Positions 31,271-41,700 of a stretch of DNA of 64,000 nucleotides are shown piece by piece (within the stretch, counting starts at the first letter, position 1; each line of letters begins with the position of its first letter). The stretch is from NCBI RefSeq assembly GCF_001908235.1, contig NZ_LGHK01000026.1, positions 1 through 64,000 of the forward strand. Direction: 5' to 3'. Under the pieces are notes generated by a model, which was given only the letters and a program-made list of their open reading frames with translations, searched no databases and was not told the DNA's origin. The DNA is from Bradyrhizobium sp. NAS96.2. GTDB lineage: Bacteria; Pseudomonadota; Alphaproteobacteria; Rhizobiales; Xanthobacteraceae. The translations under genes and the position numbers were made by a program.

Positions 31271-32896
31271 ATGTCCGGACAGGTGTCAGCTTCTCGCGGC
31301 CGAACATTCCTGGCCGGGAAGATCGTCTTCAATTTCGGGCGGTCCGCATTCGACTGCACCGTCCGGCAGCTCACCGATGCGGGCGCGACGGTAGAACTCG
31401 AAGCCACGATCGGCATTCCCGACCACGTCCAGCTGCTGCTTGTCGGCACCAACCAGGTGAGGCCGTGCAAACGGCTGTGGCAATCGGACCGGCAGCTCGG
31501 CCTTGCCTTTGAGGAGCAGCGGGCAAATCCCGCGGCGCCCGCGCCTGCAGTTCCTGCCGCTCCCGCGCCGGCTGCAATTCCCGAGCGGCGCAGCGGCGAT
31601 ATCCTGCGCGGGCACATGCTGGCGCTGCGGGCGGCACTCGATCATATCCCGGTCGGCATCCTGCTCCTGGACGCGGAGCTGAAAGCCCTGTTCATCAACC
31701 GCGCATTCCGGAACATGTGGCAGCTCCCCGACGCGGTTGCCGACCGCAACCCCACCTTCACCGATTTGATGCATCACGGCTGCAAGATCATGGCCTATGA
31801 GCTGCCGGCCGAGCAGCTCCAAGCCTATGTTGCCGAGCGCGTTCGCCTCGTCAGCGTCGGGGACGCAAACCCGATCGATCTCAGGCGCAGCAACGGCGAT
31901 GTGGTTCGGTGTCAGTGCACGCCGCTGCCCGACGGCGGACGGATGGTGAGCTATACGCCCGTGACCGACATCGTGCGCGCGTCCGACAAGCTGAAGGTGC
32001 TAACCGGTGCGCTCGAGAATGTTGAGGACGGCGTCGTGCTGCTCGATCGCGATCTCAATGCGATCTTCCTCAACCGGAGAATGCGGGAATTCTGGGAGGT
32101 TAGCGAGGAGGAGGTCGCGCGGCATCCGCCATACATCACGCTGCTCACGCGCAATCGCCGCGCGGTCCCGACCGGCGCGACGGCGGAGCAGATCAAGGCG
32201 TTTCCGGCGAAACGGATCGCGGAGATCAAGGCCGGCGATCACAAGCGCGATGTGCAGACGCCGGACGGCCGCAACATCAGGGTCCATTGCTCGACGATGG
32301 CAAACGGCGGCCGGATGCTGACCTTCGTCGACGTCACCGATCTCGTCCGCAACGCGCAACAGCTTGAGGTGCTCGCGACCACCGACCCGCTCACCGGCTT
32401 GTTCAACCGCAGGCACTTCCTGACGACGTTGGATGCAGAGTGGAGCCGGTTCCAGCGCTACTATCGTTCCGTATCCGTGCTGATGGTCGATATCGACCAC
32501 TTCAAGAGCATCAATGACCGGTTCGGCCACGCGGTCGGCGACGAGGCAATCAAGGCCGTTGGCGAGATTTGCATTCGCGGCAAGCGCAAGTCTGACGTTG
32601 TGGGCCGTGTCGGAGGCGAGGAGTTCGCGGTCCTGTTGCCGGAAACGACGTTGTCGCGCGCCCGCACCGTCGCCGAGCGCATTCGCAAGCAGGCGGAAGC
32701 GTTGACGTTGGGCGCGGATGATCGTCCGGTGTCGCTCACGGTGAGCATCGGTGTTGCCGAGGCCTTCACCAGCATGCCCGGGATAGACGCCCTGATGAGG
32801 GCCGCCGATGCGGCGCTGTACCAGGCCAAGGAGTGCGGCCGAAATCGTGTCGAGTGCTGGGCACCTCCGGCGGCGCCGAAGCTGGCGGCGGAGTAG
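31271..32896 (+). CDS. PilZ-PAS-PAS-GGDEF diguanylate cyclase
   Basis: From ATG 31271 the protein is 541 aa. An N-terminal PilZ-like domain (about 8-85; RGRTFLAGKIVFNFGRSAFD) is followed by an Ala/Pro linker, two PAS domains (about 115-225 and 240-355; ALDHIPVGILLLDAELKALF and ALENVEDGVVLLDRDLNAIF) and a GGDEF domain. The active-site motif is GGEEF, with an intact RxxD inhibitory site (RKSD) five residues before it. It should make cyclic di-GMP and be product-inhibited; the PilZ part may bind the product too. No membrane segment is seen. GTG 31232 is an upstream start alternative. Confidence 0.88.
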   Translation: MSGQVSASRGRTFLAGKIVFNFGRSAFDCTVRQLTDAGATVELEATIGIPDHVQLLLVGTNQVRPCKRLWQSDRQLGLAFEEQRANPAAPAPAVPAAPAPAAIPERRSGDILRGHMLALRAALDHIPVGILLLDAELKALFINRAFRNMWQLPDAVADRNPTFTDLMHHGCKIMAYELPAEQLQAYVAERVRLVSVGDANPIDLRRSNGDVVRCQCTPLPDGGRMVSYTPVTDIVRASDKLKVLTGALENVEDGVVLLDRDLNAIFLNRRMREFWEVSEEEVARHPPYITLLTRNRRAVPTGATAEQIKAFPAKRIAEIKAGDHKRDVQTPDGRNIRVHCSTMANGGRMLTFVDVTDLVRNAQQLEVLATTDPLTGLFNRRHFLTTLDAEWSRFQRYYRSVSVLMVDIDHFKSINDRFGHAVGDEAIKAVGEICIRGKRKSDVVGRVGGEEFAVLLPETTLSRARTVAERIRKQAEALTLGADDRPVSLTVSIGVAEAFTSMPGIDALMRAADAALYQAKECGRNRVECWAPPAAPKLAAE

Positions 32897-32937
32897 GCTG
32901 CAGGGTGGATCGAGCGAAGCGCCCCAGATCCCAGAGA

Positions 32938-33066
32938 CTCGTCATTCCGGGGCTCGCGGAGCGAGAGTCCGGAATCCATTCATCCAAGGGTCTCATCCAA
33001 GGGTCGTGCGGCGGTCGCGCTGCCCAATGGATTCCGGGCTCGCGCCAAGAGGCGCACCCCTGAATG
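32938..33066. repeat. Imperfect long inverted repeat with 13-bp tandem repeat
   Basis: The left part (32938-32979, CGTCATTCCGGGGCTCGCGG) is found inverted at 33023-33066 (ATGGATTCCGGGCTCGCG). Between them CATCCAAGGGTC occurs twice in tandem at 32981 and 32994. Similar repeats are common between genes in Bradyrhizobium. Confidence 0.7.
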
Positions 33067-33107
33067 ACGCGGGGAAAGGGCTGCGAAGCTCATCCTCATC
33101 CTCGCGT

Positions 33108-33210
33108 GTCATCGCCCGGCTCGACCGGGCGATCCAGTACGCCGCGGCCTCTCGGCTCAAGCACCGCTGCCTCTGGAATACTGGATCACCCGCTTTCGCG
33201 GGTGATGACA
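33108..33210. repeat. Dispersed repeat with ATCCAGTA/TACTGGAT arms, copy 1
   Basis: This segment contains ATCCAGTACGC, GCGGCC, then CTCTGGAATACTGGATCACC and CGCTTTCGC. A second copy lies at 51708-51808. The flanking GTCATC and GATGAC ends form an outer inverted repeat. Confidence 0.8.
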
Positions 33211-33617
33211 CCGAGAGTTTGGCTGTCAGGAGAACGGTCGAGAGCCGCGAATGCCCATTCTGTCCCGTCATCGCGCGCAGCGGCTTCGGCCTTATGCAAG
33301 CAGCGAACTCACAACTAGAGAGAGATTGATTGCGATCTAGCCACTTTACGGACGTTGTCAGGCACGTGTCAGGTTCCCATAAGGACTAATAATACATGGT
33401 TGCGCGGCGGCCACGATTGTTGCGTTGTTGCAACGATACCTGAACATTTAACCCTAAAAGCACCCCATCCGTAGTCGCGCCGCTTTTTGGCCACACCCTC
33501 ACATGAAAGGATATTCACCTAGCTGAATAGCCAGCGCTCCGACGGCGGGACATTTTTTCGGGTTCCGGCGTTGATGGAGGAAAGAGCGCAGGAAAAGAGC
33601 GTCGGAACAGGGTCGCG

Positions 33618-35342
33618 ATGGACGTCAAGACGAACATCAAGGGCAGGCTGCCGAGCCGTCACGTGACGGAGGGGCCCCAGCGCGCGCCGCATCGTTCCTA
33701 TCTCTACGCGATGGGGCTGACGACAGCCCAGATTCATCAACCCTTTGTCGGCGTTGCTTCATGTTGGAATGAAGCAGCCCCCTGCAACATTTCGCTGATG
33801 CGTCAGGCGCAGGCGGTGAAGAAGGGCGTGGCTTCCGCCGGCGGCACGCCGCGCGAATTCTGCACCATCACCGTGACCGACGGCATCGCGATGGGCCATG
33901 ACGGCATGCGCTCGTCGCTGCCGTCGCGCGAATGCATCGCCGATTCGGTCGAACTCACCGTCCGTGGCCACGCCTATGACGCGCTGGTCGGGCTCGCCGG
34001 CTGCGACAAGTCGCTGCCGGGCATGATGATGGCAATGGTCCGCCTCAACGTGCCCTCGATCTTCATCTATGGCGGCTCGATCCTGCCCGGCAACTTCCGC
34101 GGGCAGCCGGTTACCGTGCAGGACATGTTCGAGGCGGTCGGCAAGCATTCGGTCGGCGCCATGTCGGACGAGGACCTCGACGAGATCGAGCGGGTGGCGT
34201 GCCCGTCGGCCGGCGCCTGCGGCGCCCAGTTCACCGCCAACACCATGGCGACCGTCTCCGAGGCGATTGGCCTCGCGCTGCCGTATTCGGCCGGAGCCCC
34301 GGCGCCCTACGAGATCCGCGACTCCTTCTGCGCCGCCGCCGGCGAGAAGGTGATGGAGCTGATCGAGAAAAACATCCGGCCGCGCGACATCGTCACCCGC
34401 GAAGCCCTTGAGAATGCTGCAGCTGTGGTTGCGGCCTCCGGCGGCTCGACCAATGCTGCGCTGCACCTGCCGGCGATCGCCCATGAGTGCGGCATTAAAT
34501 TCAATTTGTTCGACGTTGCCGAAATCTTCAAAAAGACTCCTTACGTCGCGGATTTGAAGCCGGGCGGCCGTTATGTTGCCAAAGACATGTTTGAAGTAGG
34601 TGGCATTCCGCTGCTGATGAAGACGCTGCTCGACAATGGCCACCTGCACGGGAATTGCCTGACCGTCACTGGCCGAACGATCGCCGAAAACCTCAAAAGC
34701 GTGAAATGGAATCCGCACCAGGACGTGGTGCGGCCGGCCGACAAACCTATCACCGTGACAGGTGGCGTTGTCGGTCTGAAGGGTAATCTCGCTCCGGAGG
34801 GTGCGATCGTGAAGGTCGCGGGAATGTCCAACCTGAAGTTCACCGGTCCGGCCCGGTGCTTCGACCGCGAGGAAGACGCCTTCGAGGCGGTGCAGAAGCG
34901 CACCTACAAGGAAGGCGAAGTGATTGTGATCCGCTACGAGGGGCCGAAGGGCGGTCCCGGGATGCGGGAGATGCTGGCGACCACGGCGGCGCTGACCGGG
35001 CAGGGAATGGGCGGCAAGGTTGCCCTGATCACCGATGGCCGGTTCTCCGGCGCCACCCGTGGCTTCTGCATCGGACATATTGGACCTGAAGCGGCCGTCG
35101 GCGGGCCGATCGGGTTATTGCAGGACGGCGACATCATCGAGATCGATGCGGTCGCCGGCACACTTGACGTAAAATTGAGCGACGCCGAGCTCGCAAATCG
35201 TAAGACCAAATGGGCCCCTCGGGCGACTAACCACACATCAGGTGCGCTGTGGAAGTACGCCGAGCAAGTGGGGCCGGCGGTGGATGGCGCAGTCACCCAT
35301 CCGGGTGGCGCGCACGAGAAACAGTGTTATGCGGACGTTTAA
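33618..35342 (+). CDS. ilvD: Dihydroxy-acid dehydratase
   Basis: This 574-aa enzyme converts 2,3-dihydroxy-isovalerate and the isoleucine analogue to 2-oxo acids in branched-chain amino acid and pantothenate synthesis. Iron-sulfur ligand cysteines lie in [23 protein letters not shown] and [15 protein letters not shown]. The carbamylated active-site lysine is expected in the GCDKS region, and [14 protein letters not shown] is the conserved C-terminal motif. The 3' end overlaps the exoR-like gene by 14 bases. Confidence 0.95.
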   Translation: MDVKTNIKGRLPSRHVTEGPQRAPHRSYLYAMGLTTAQIHQPFVGVASCWNEAAPCNISLMRQAQAVKKGVASAGGTPREFCTITVTDGIAMGHDGMRSSLPSRECIADSVELTVRGHAYDALVGLAGCDKSLPGMMMAMVRLNVPSIFIYGGSILPGNFRGQPVTVQDMFEAVGKHSVGAMSDEDLDEIERVACPSAGACGAQFTANTMATVSEAIGLALPYSAGAPAPYEIRDSFCAAAGEKVMELIEKNIRPRDIVTREALENAAAVVAASGGSTNAALHLPAIAHECGIKFNLFDVAEIFKKTPYVADLKPGGRYVAKDMFEVGGIPLLMKTLLDNGHLHGNCLTVTGRTIAENLKSVKWNPHQDVVRPADKPITVTGGVVGLKGNLAPEGAIVKVAGMSNLKFTGPARCFDREEDAFEAVQKRTYKEGEVIVIRYEGPKGGPGMREMLATTAALTGQGMGGKVALITDGRFSGATRGFCIGHIGPEAAVGGPIGLLQDGDIIEIDAVAGTLDVKLSDAELANRKTKWAPRATNHTSGALWKYAEQVGPAVDGAVTHPGGAHEKQCYADV

Positions 35343-36159
35343 GCGTACGATTTTTGCGTTTGCGTTAGGGGCCATTCCGGTGGCAGGCCCTGGATTCGGA
35401 TTCGACGGCGCCCCGGTCAGCCCCCAGGATACCGTTCTTCCGGTGGTTTCCCCGCAGCCGGGGACGGCCGCCGCGCTGAAGCGGGCCGCGAGCCCGGTCG
35501 CACCGACCGCGCCGACCTCCTCGTTCAGCACGCTGCAGTACCAGGCCGAGGGCGGCCACCCCGTGGCGCAGTGGAAGCTCGGCAAGATGTACGCCGAGGG
35601 CGACGGCGTCATCCAGGACGACATGCGCGCCTTCGAGTATTTCAGCCGGATCGCCAATGCGCATGCCGAGGATTCCCCGTCGGCGCCGCAGGCCTCGATC
35701 GTGGCGAACGCCTTCGTTGCACTCGGCCGCTATTATCTGAGCGGCATTCCCAATTCCAAGGTGAAGGCGGACACCGAGCGCGCGCGGGAGATGTTCTCCT
35801 ATGCGGCGTCCTATTTCGGCAATGCCGACGCCCAGTACGACCTTGCCCGGCTGTACCTGAAGACGCCGGACGCCTCGCGGGACGATTTCCGCTATGGCGC
35901 GCGCTGGCTGGGCCTCGCCGCCCAGAAGGGCCAGCATCAGGCGCAGGCGCTGCTCGGCCAGATGCTGTTCAACGGCGACCGGCTGCCGCCGCAGCGGGCG
36001 CGCGGCCTGATGTGGCTGACCCTGGCGCGTGACAGCGCGACGCCGGACGAGGCCTGGATCAAGGAAAGCTACAACCGGGCGATCGCCAAGGCGTCGGAAG
36101 ACGATCGCGCGATGGCGCTGCAGATGCTCGAGCACTGGGTACAGGGCCGCCGCGACTGA
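35329..36159 (+). CDS. exoR: Exported Sel1-repeat protein, ExoR homologue
   Basis: The 276-aa product has a signal peptide ([20 protein letters not shown]) and a Pro/Ala linker. Sel1-like repeats follow ([60 protein letters not shown]) and then [20 protein letters not shown]. The repeat spacing and these motifs match my recollection of rhizobial ExoR. ExoR is a periplasmic repressor of the ExoS-ChvI two-component system controlling exopolysaccharide and motility. The start overlaps the ilvD end by 14 bases, so it is probably translated from the same message. The name is by homology only. Confidence 0.75.
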   Translation: MRTFKRTIFAFALGAIPVAGPGFGFDGAPVSPQDTVLPVVSPQPGTAAALKRAASPVAPTAPTSSFSTLQYQAEGGHPVAQWKLGKMYAEGDGVIQDDMRAFEYFSRIANAHAEDSPSAPQASIVANAFVALGRYYLSGIPNSKVKADTERAREMFSYAASYFGNADAQYDLARLYLKTPDASRDDFRYGARWLGLAAQKGQHQAQALLGQMLFNGDRLPPQRARGLMWLTLARDSATPDEAWIKESYNRAIAKASEDDRAMALQMLEHWVQGRRD

Positions 36160-36192
36160 TATCGCGGGCGGCCTTCGCGGCTTGCTCGGGGC

Positions 36193-36990
36193 TCAGGCGG
36201 TCTCGAAATCGAGATCGGCCCAGACCGGGACATGGTCGGACGGTTTCTCCCAGGCGCGGACATAGCTGTCGATGCCGACATCGATCAGCCGGTCGCTGGC
36301 TTGCGGCGACATCAGGAGATGGTCGATGCGCAGGCCCCAGTTCTTCTGCCAGGCGCCGGCCTGGTAGTCCCAGAAGGTGTACTGGCCGGGCTCGTCATTG
36401 ACCGCCCGCAGCGCATCGGTCAGGCCGAGGCCGAGCAGCGACTGGAAGGCTTCACGGGTCTGAGGCCGGAACAGGGCGTCGTCGGCCCAGGCGGCCGGAT
36501 TGTAGACGTCGCGGGCAGCCGGGATGACGTTGTAGTCGCCGGCCAGGATCAGCGGCTCCTCGGCCCTAAGCCGTTCCTTCGTGTACTCAAGAAGCCGCGA
36601 CATCCATTTGAGCTTGTAGGGATATTTGTCGGTGTTCGCGGGATTGCCGTTGGGCAGATAGAGACACGCGACGCGCACAACGCCCTGCTTCAGCGTGACG
36701 ACGCCTTCGAGGAAGCGGGCATGGGCATCCTCGTCGTCGCCGGCAAGGCCCGATTTGGTCTCGTCGAACGGCAGCTTGGAGAGCAGCGCGACGCCGTTGA
36801 AGGTCTTCTGGCCGTGGGTGACGACATTATACCCGAGCGCCTCGACCTCGAGCCGGGGAAATGCGTCGTCGACGCATTTGATCTCCTGCAGGCAGACGAT
36901 GTCGGGGGAGCACTCCTTCAGCCACGCGACAAGAAGCTCGATCCGTTGCCGGACCGAGTTGACGTTCCAGGTGGCGATGCGAACAGTCAT
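36193..36990 (-). CDS. xthA: Exodeoxyribonuclease III
   Basis: The 265-aa AP endonuclease/exonuclease starts MTVRIATWNVNSVRQRIELL at ATG 36990 with AGGA upstream. Catalytic residues lie in CLQEIKC (metal-binding Glu), AGDYNVIPAARDVYNP, LRIDHLLMSP and the terminal SDHVPVWADL. It incises abasic sites and trims 3' blocks in base excision repair. A GNAT gene follows upstream on the same strand with an 10-base gap, so the two may be co-transcribed. Confidence 0.93.
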   Translation of the reverse strand: MTVRIATWNVNSVRQRIELLVAWLKECSPDIVCLQEIKCVDDAFPRLEVEALGYNVVTHGQKTFNGVALLSKLPFDETKSGLAGDDEDAHARFLEGVVTLKQGVVRVACLYLPNGNPANTDKYPYKLKWMSRLLEYTKERLRAEEPLILAGDYNVIPAARDVYNPAAWADDALFRPQTREAFQSLLGLGLTDALRAVNDEPGQYTFWDYQAGAWQKNWGLRIDHLLMSPQASDRLIDVGIDSYVRAWEKPSDHVPVWADLDFETA

Positions 36991-37000
36991 CGGAAGTCCT

Positions 37001-37459
37001 CTATTTGACGCGGCGCGCTGGCAAGCGCTCCGCCTGGCCCAAGCGTTTCCGCATCTCGATGTGTGGGATGCCGGCTTCCTCGAACTCGTCGCCGCACCGT
37101 TCGAACCCGGCGCGCGCATAGAACGGCTCCGCGTGCGTCTGCGCGTTGAGGATCAGTTCGGGATAGCCGAGTTCGGCCGCCTTGGCCATCAGCGCCTCCA
37201 GCACCCGGGCGCCAACGCCTGTGCCGCGTGCCATTTTGAGCACGGCCATGCGGCCGATATGGCCGTCGGGGAGCAGCCGGCCCGTCGCCACGGCGGTGCC
37301 GTCCTCAGCAAATGCCAGCGCGTGCCAGCTCGACGCGTCCATGTCGTCCCACTCGAGTTCGACCGGCACGCCCTGTTCTTCGACAAAGACATTGTAGCGG
37401 ATGGCGCCGGAGCGTTCGCGGGCGTCTTCCCAGGTGCAGATCAGGACGGAGGTGGACAT
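37001..37459 (-). CDS. GNAT family N-acetyltransferase
   Basis: From ATG 37459 the product is 152 aa (MSTSVLICTWEDARERSGAI). The acetyl-CoA-binding motif A reads GRMAVLKMARGTGVGARVLE, and the C-terminal LNAQTHAEPFYARAGFERCG is characteristic of ElaA-like GNAT proteins. RYNVFVEEQGVPVELEWDDM supports the ElaA/YjdJ-like subgroup. The substrate is unknown. It precedes xthA in the same orientation. Confidence 0.85.
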   Translation of the reverse strand: MSTSVLICTWEDARERSGAIRYNVFVEEQGVPVELEWDDMDASSWHALAFAEDGTAVATGRLLPDGHIGRMAVLKMARGTGVGARVLEALMAKAAELGYPELILNAQTHAEPFYARAGFERCGDEFEEAGIPHIEMRKRLGQAERLPARRVK

Positions 37460-37630
37460 AAAGCAGCGATTCGCAGCGCCCGACGCGGCGCAGTTTTTCA
37501 CTTTGGTGGCATACCATGTGCAGCCCTGCTGTGGTAACCCTCTCCAGAAACAAGGCGTAACAATTGCCGACGGGGGAGTTGCGAAGCGTTCCGCCCCTCA
37601 AGGGAAGCGGGCGGCGCACGTGCAAAACTT

Positions 37631-38764
37631 ATGAAAAAACGCAATTTGGTTCTGACTGTCGCTGTTCTCGGCATTGCGGCCGGGGCGGCTTACATGACCC
37701 GCGCTTCATGGATGGGTGGCGGTGCCGCCACCGCGCAGGGGACCCCGCGGCCACGCGTCGTCTCGGTGGATCTCGCCAAGGCCGAACGCAAATCGGTTCC
37801 GGTCGACGTCGATGCGATCGGACAGGTCACGCCGATCTCCAGCGTCGCGCTGAAGTCGCGGCTGGAGACCACCATCGTCTCCGTCCATTTCGAGGACGGC
37901 GCCAGGGTCAATGAAGGCGATCTGCTGTTCATGCTCGACGCGCGGCAGATCGACGCCCAGATCGAGCAGGCCGAGGGCGTGCTCGCACGTGACCAGGCCC
38001 AGCTCGAGGGCGCGCAGCGCGATCTCCGCCGCTACACCGAGCTGGTCGGCAAGGGCGCGACCACCCAAGTCAACCTCGACAACGCCAAGACCCAGTCCGA
38101 CGTCCTGATCGGCACCATTAAGGCCGACCAGTTTGCGCTGGAAAATCTTCGCGTCCAGAAGAGCTACACCGTGATCCGCGCCCCGTTCGCGGGCCGGATC
38201 AGCGCCGCCAACGTCAAGGTCGGGAACTTCGTCCGTCCCGCCGACACCCAGCCGCTCGCGGTCATCAACCAGATGGCGCCGGTCTACGTCACCTTCGCAA
38301 TCCCGCAGCGTGCGCTGGTCGATTTGCGCGACGCCATGGGGAAGGGAGATTCGAAGGTGACCGCAACCATTCCCGGCCACCAGCGCTCCGAGAGCGGCAA
38401 GATCGCGATGGTCGAGAACGCCGTCGATGCGACCACCGGCATGGTGACGGTGCGCGGCATCATGAACAATGTCAGCGAGACGCTGTGGCCCGGCACCATC
38501 GTGCAGACCAAGCTGATCATCCGCAGCGAGGACGCCGTGGTGGTGCCGACGGTTGCGGTCCAGCGCAGCCAGAACGGCAATTTCGTCTTCGTCGTCCAGG
38601 ACGGCGTCGCCAAGGTTCGGCCGGTCAAAGTCGACCGCACCTTCCAGGGCTCGTCGGTGATCTCGGACGGTCTGGCGGGCGATGAAAGCGTCGTCGTCGA
38701 CGGACAGCTGCTGCTGTCGGAGGGATCGCGGGTCGAGCTGCGGGCGCGCAAGGCCGGAGCCTGA
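37631..38764 (+). CDS. RND efflux periplasmic adaptor (membrane fusion protein)
   Basis: This 377-aa protein has an N-terminal signal-anchor (MKKRNLVLTVAVLGIAAGAA). Lipoyl-like halves (VALKSRLETTIVSVHFEDGA; SYTVIRAPFAGRISAANVKV) are separated by a coiled-coil hairpin (AEGVLARDQAQLEGAQRDLR), followed by beta-barrel and membrane-proximal domains. It resembles MdtA-type adaptors. The pump gene follows after three bases, so the pair is co-transcribed. An outer-membrane channel must come from elsewhere. Confidence 0.92.
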   Translation: MKKRNLVLTVAVLGIAAGAAYMTRASWMGGGAATAQGTPRPRVVSVDLAKAERKSVPVDVDAIGQVTPISSVALKSRLETTIVSVHFEDGARVNEGDLLFMLDARQIDAQIEQAEGVLARDQAQLEGAQRDLRRYTELVGKGATTQVNLDNAKTQSDVLIGTIKADQFALENLRVQKSYTVIRAPFAGRISAANVKVGNFVRPADTQPLAVINQMAPVYVTFAIPQRALVDLRDAMGKGDSKVTATIPGHQRSESGKIAMVENAVDATTGMVTVRGIMNNVSETLWPGTIVQTKLIIRSEDAVVVPTVAVQRSQNGNFVFVVQDGVAKVRPVKVDRTFQGSSVISDGLAGDESVVVDGQLLLSEGSRVELRARKAGA

Positions 38765-38767
38765 CCG

Positions 38768-41700
38768 ATGACGCTCTCCGAGCTCTGCATCCGCCGTCCG
38801 GTCATGACGACGCTGATCACGGCGTCGATCATCGCATTCGGCGTGTTCGGCTTCCGCCTGCTGCCGGTCTCGGCGTTGCCGAAGGTGGACTTCCCGACCA
38901 TCGCGGTCACCGCGACGCTTCCCGGCGCCAGCGCCGATACCATGGCCGCTTCGGTCGCCGGCATCATCGAGCGCCAGCTCTCGACCATTGCCGGCATCTC
39001 ATCGATGAACTCGAACTCCTCGCAGGGCACGAGCGTCATCACCATCCAGTTCGACCTCAACCGCAGCATCGATGCCGCGGCGCTTGACGTGCAGACGGCC
39101 TTGACGATCGCGCAGCGCCGGCTGCCGATCGAGATGACGATCCCGCCTAGCTTCCGGAAGGTGAACCCGGCTGATTTCCCGGTGCTGTTCGTCTCGCTGG
39201 GGTCGGCGACGCTGCCGCTGTCGGCGGTCAATGAGTACGGCGACATCACGATCGGGCAGGCGCTGTCGCAGCTTCCCGGCGTCGCGCAGGTCCTGATCTA
39301 TGGCGCGCAGAAATTCGCGATCCGCGTCCAGGCCGATCCGGAGGCCGCGGCCGCGCGCGGCGTCTCGATGGAGGACATCCGCGCCGCCGTGTCGCGCGCC
39401 AATTCCTCGACCCCGGTCGGCACGCTGAACGGCCCCAAGCAGGACGTCGCGCTGCAGGCCTCGGGCCAGATGGACAAGGCGGCCGACTACCGCCAGATCT
39501 ACGTCGCCTGGCGCAACGGCTCGCCGGTCCGGCTCGACGAGATCGCCAAGGTCTATGACAGCGTCGAGAACGACAAGATCGCGACCTGGATGAACGACGA
39601 GCGCGCGATCGTGCTCGCGATCCAGAAGCAGCCTGACGCCAACACCGTGGCCGTCGTCGACGCCGTCCTCGCAAAACTGCCGTCGCTGCGCGCGGCGATC
39701 CCGCCGTCGGTGACCATGCAGGTCATGATGGATCGCTCGGTCTCGATCCGGCAGGCGGTCAGCGACGTCGAGGAGACCCTGCTGATCGCGATCGCGCTGG
39801 TGATCCTCGTGATCTTCCTGTTCCTGCGCTCGGCGTCGGCGACCTTCATTCCGGCGCTGGCGGTGCCGATTTCGCTGTTCGGCACCTGCGCTGTGATGTA
39901 CGCGCTGGATTACTCCATCAACAACATGACGCTGCTGGCGCTGACGCTCTCGGTCGGCTTCGTGGTCGACGACGCCATCGTCATGCTGGAGAACATCGTC
40001 CGCCATATCGAGCACGGCATGAAGCCGTTCGAGGCGGCGCTGAAGGGCGCCCGCGAGATCGGCTTCACCATCATCTCGATCACCTTCTCGCTGATTGCGG
40101 TGTTCATCCCGGTGCTGCTCATGGGCGGCATCGTCGGCCGCGTGTTCCGCGAATTCGCGGTCACGATCTCGGTCGCGATCATCGTCTCCGGCTTCGTGTC
40201 GCTGACCTTGACGCCGATGCTGTGCGCCCGTGTGCTGCGCGCCCATGATGCGACCAAGCGGCCGAACATCGTGCTGCGGGCGTTCGAGGCGATGTTCGAG
40301 GCCTGGCTGCGCGCCTATGAACGGGCGCTGGACTGGGTGCTGGCCAAGAAGGCGCTGATGCTGGTGGTGACGCTGGCAACGCTCGGCGGCACCATCTATC
40401 TCTACGTGATCGTGCCGAAGGGCTTCTTCCCGCAGGAGGACACCGGCTTCCTGATCGGCGTGACGGAGGCCGCGACCGACACCTCATTCGAGGCGATGAA
40501 GGTGCGGCAGCAGGCGCTGGTCGAGGTGCTGCGGACCGATCCGGCGATCGAGTACATCAATTCCACGGTCGGCTCCGGCGGTCCGAATCCGACCGCGAAT
40601 TACGGCCGGCTGTTCATCGCGCTGAAGCCGCAGAAGATGCGCGACAGCGCCACCGTCGTTGTCGGTCGTCTCCGGCAGAAGGCCCGCGAGATCCCGGGCA
40701 TGCAGGCGTTCTTCCAGAGCATCCAGAACCTCAACATCGGCGGCCGCATCTCCAAGAGCCAGTACCAGTATGTGATGCAGAGCGGCGATACCGAGGCGCT
40801 GTACCGGCTGGCGCCTGACATGCGGGACAAGATCGAGAAGATCCCGGGCCTGCTAGACGTCACCACCGACCTCTACATCAAGAACCCGCAGATGACGGTC
40901 GACATCGACCGCGAGAAGGCGGCGGTCTACGGCGTCACCGTCGACCAGGTCCGCAACCAGCTCTACAATGCCTACGGCGCGCGGCAGGTTGGCACCATCT
41001 ACATGCCGTCGAACGACTACCAGATCATCCTGGAGGTGCAGCCGCAGTTCCGGGTCGATCCGTCCGACCTGTCAAAGCTCTACATGAAGACCGCGAACGG
41101 CCAGACCATTCCGCTCAATGCGGTGGCGAAGCTGGTGCCGACGGTCGGACCGTTGCAGATCAACCATCAAGGCCAGCAGCCGGCGGTGACGATCTCGTTC
41201 AATCTCGCGCCCGGCAATTCGCTCGGCTACGCGGTCGACAAGATCACCGAGCTCGAGCAGAGCGCCAACCTGCCGCCGACGATCGCGACCGGCTTCTCCG
41301 GCACCGCGCAGGTGTTCCAGGATTCGCTGCGCGGGCAGGGCGTCCTGATCCTCGCCGCGGTGTTCGCAGCCTTCGTAATCCTCGGCATTCTCTACGAGAG
41401 CTTCATCCACCCGATCACCATCATCTCGGGCCTGCCGTCGGCCGGCATCGGCGCGATCCTGACGTTGATGCTGTTCGGGATGGAGCTGTCCGTCATCGCG
41501 ATGATCGGCATCGTGATGCTGGTTGGCATCGTCAAGAAGAACGCGATCATGATGGTCGATTTCGCGCTGGAGCGCCGCCGTGTCGGCCTCAGTGCCGAGC
41601 ACGCGATCCGCGAGGCCGCGCTGCTGCGCTTCCGCCCGATCATGATGACGACGTTCGCGGCGATCTTCGGCACGCTGCCGATCGCGCTCGGCGCGGGCGC

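Larger units (their letters stand above)
32897..33617. other. Repeat-rich intergenic region and ilvD leader
   Basis: No gene is recognised. 32938-33066 contains imperfect inverted copies of an ATTCCGGGGCTCGCG-type repeat, with a 13-base tandem repeat at 32981-33006. 33108-33210 holds another dispersed repeat. The last 250 bases before ilvD include a small palindrome (CGTTGTTGCAACG at 33423-33435) that could be regulatory. Confidence 0.5.
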
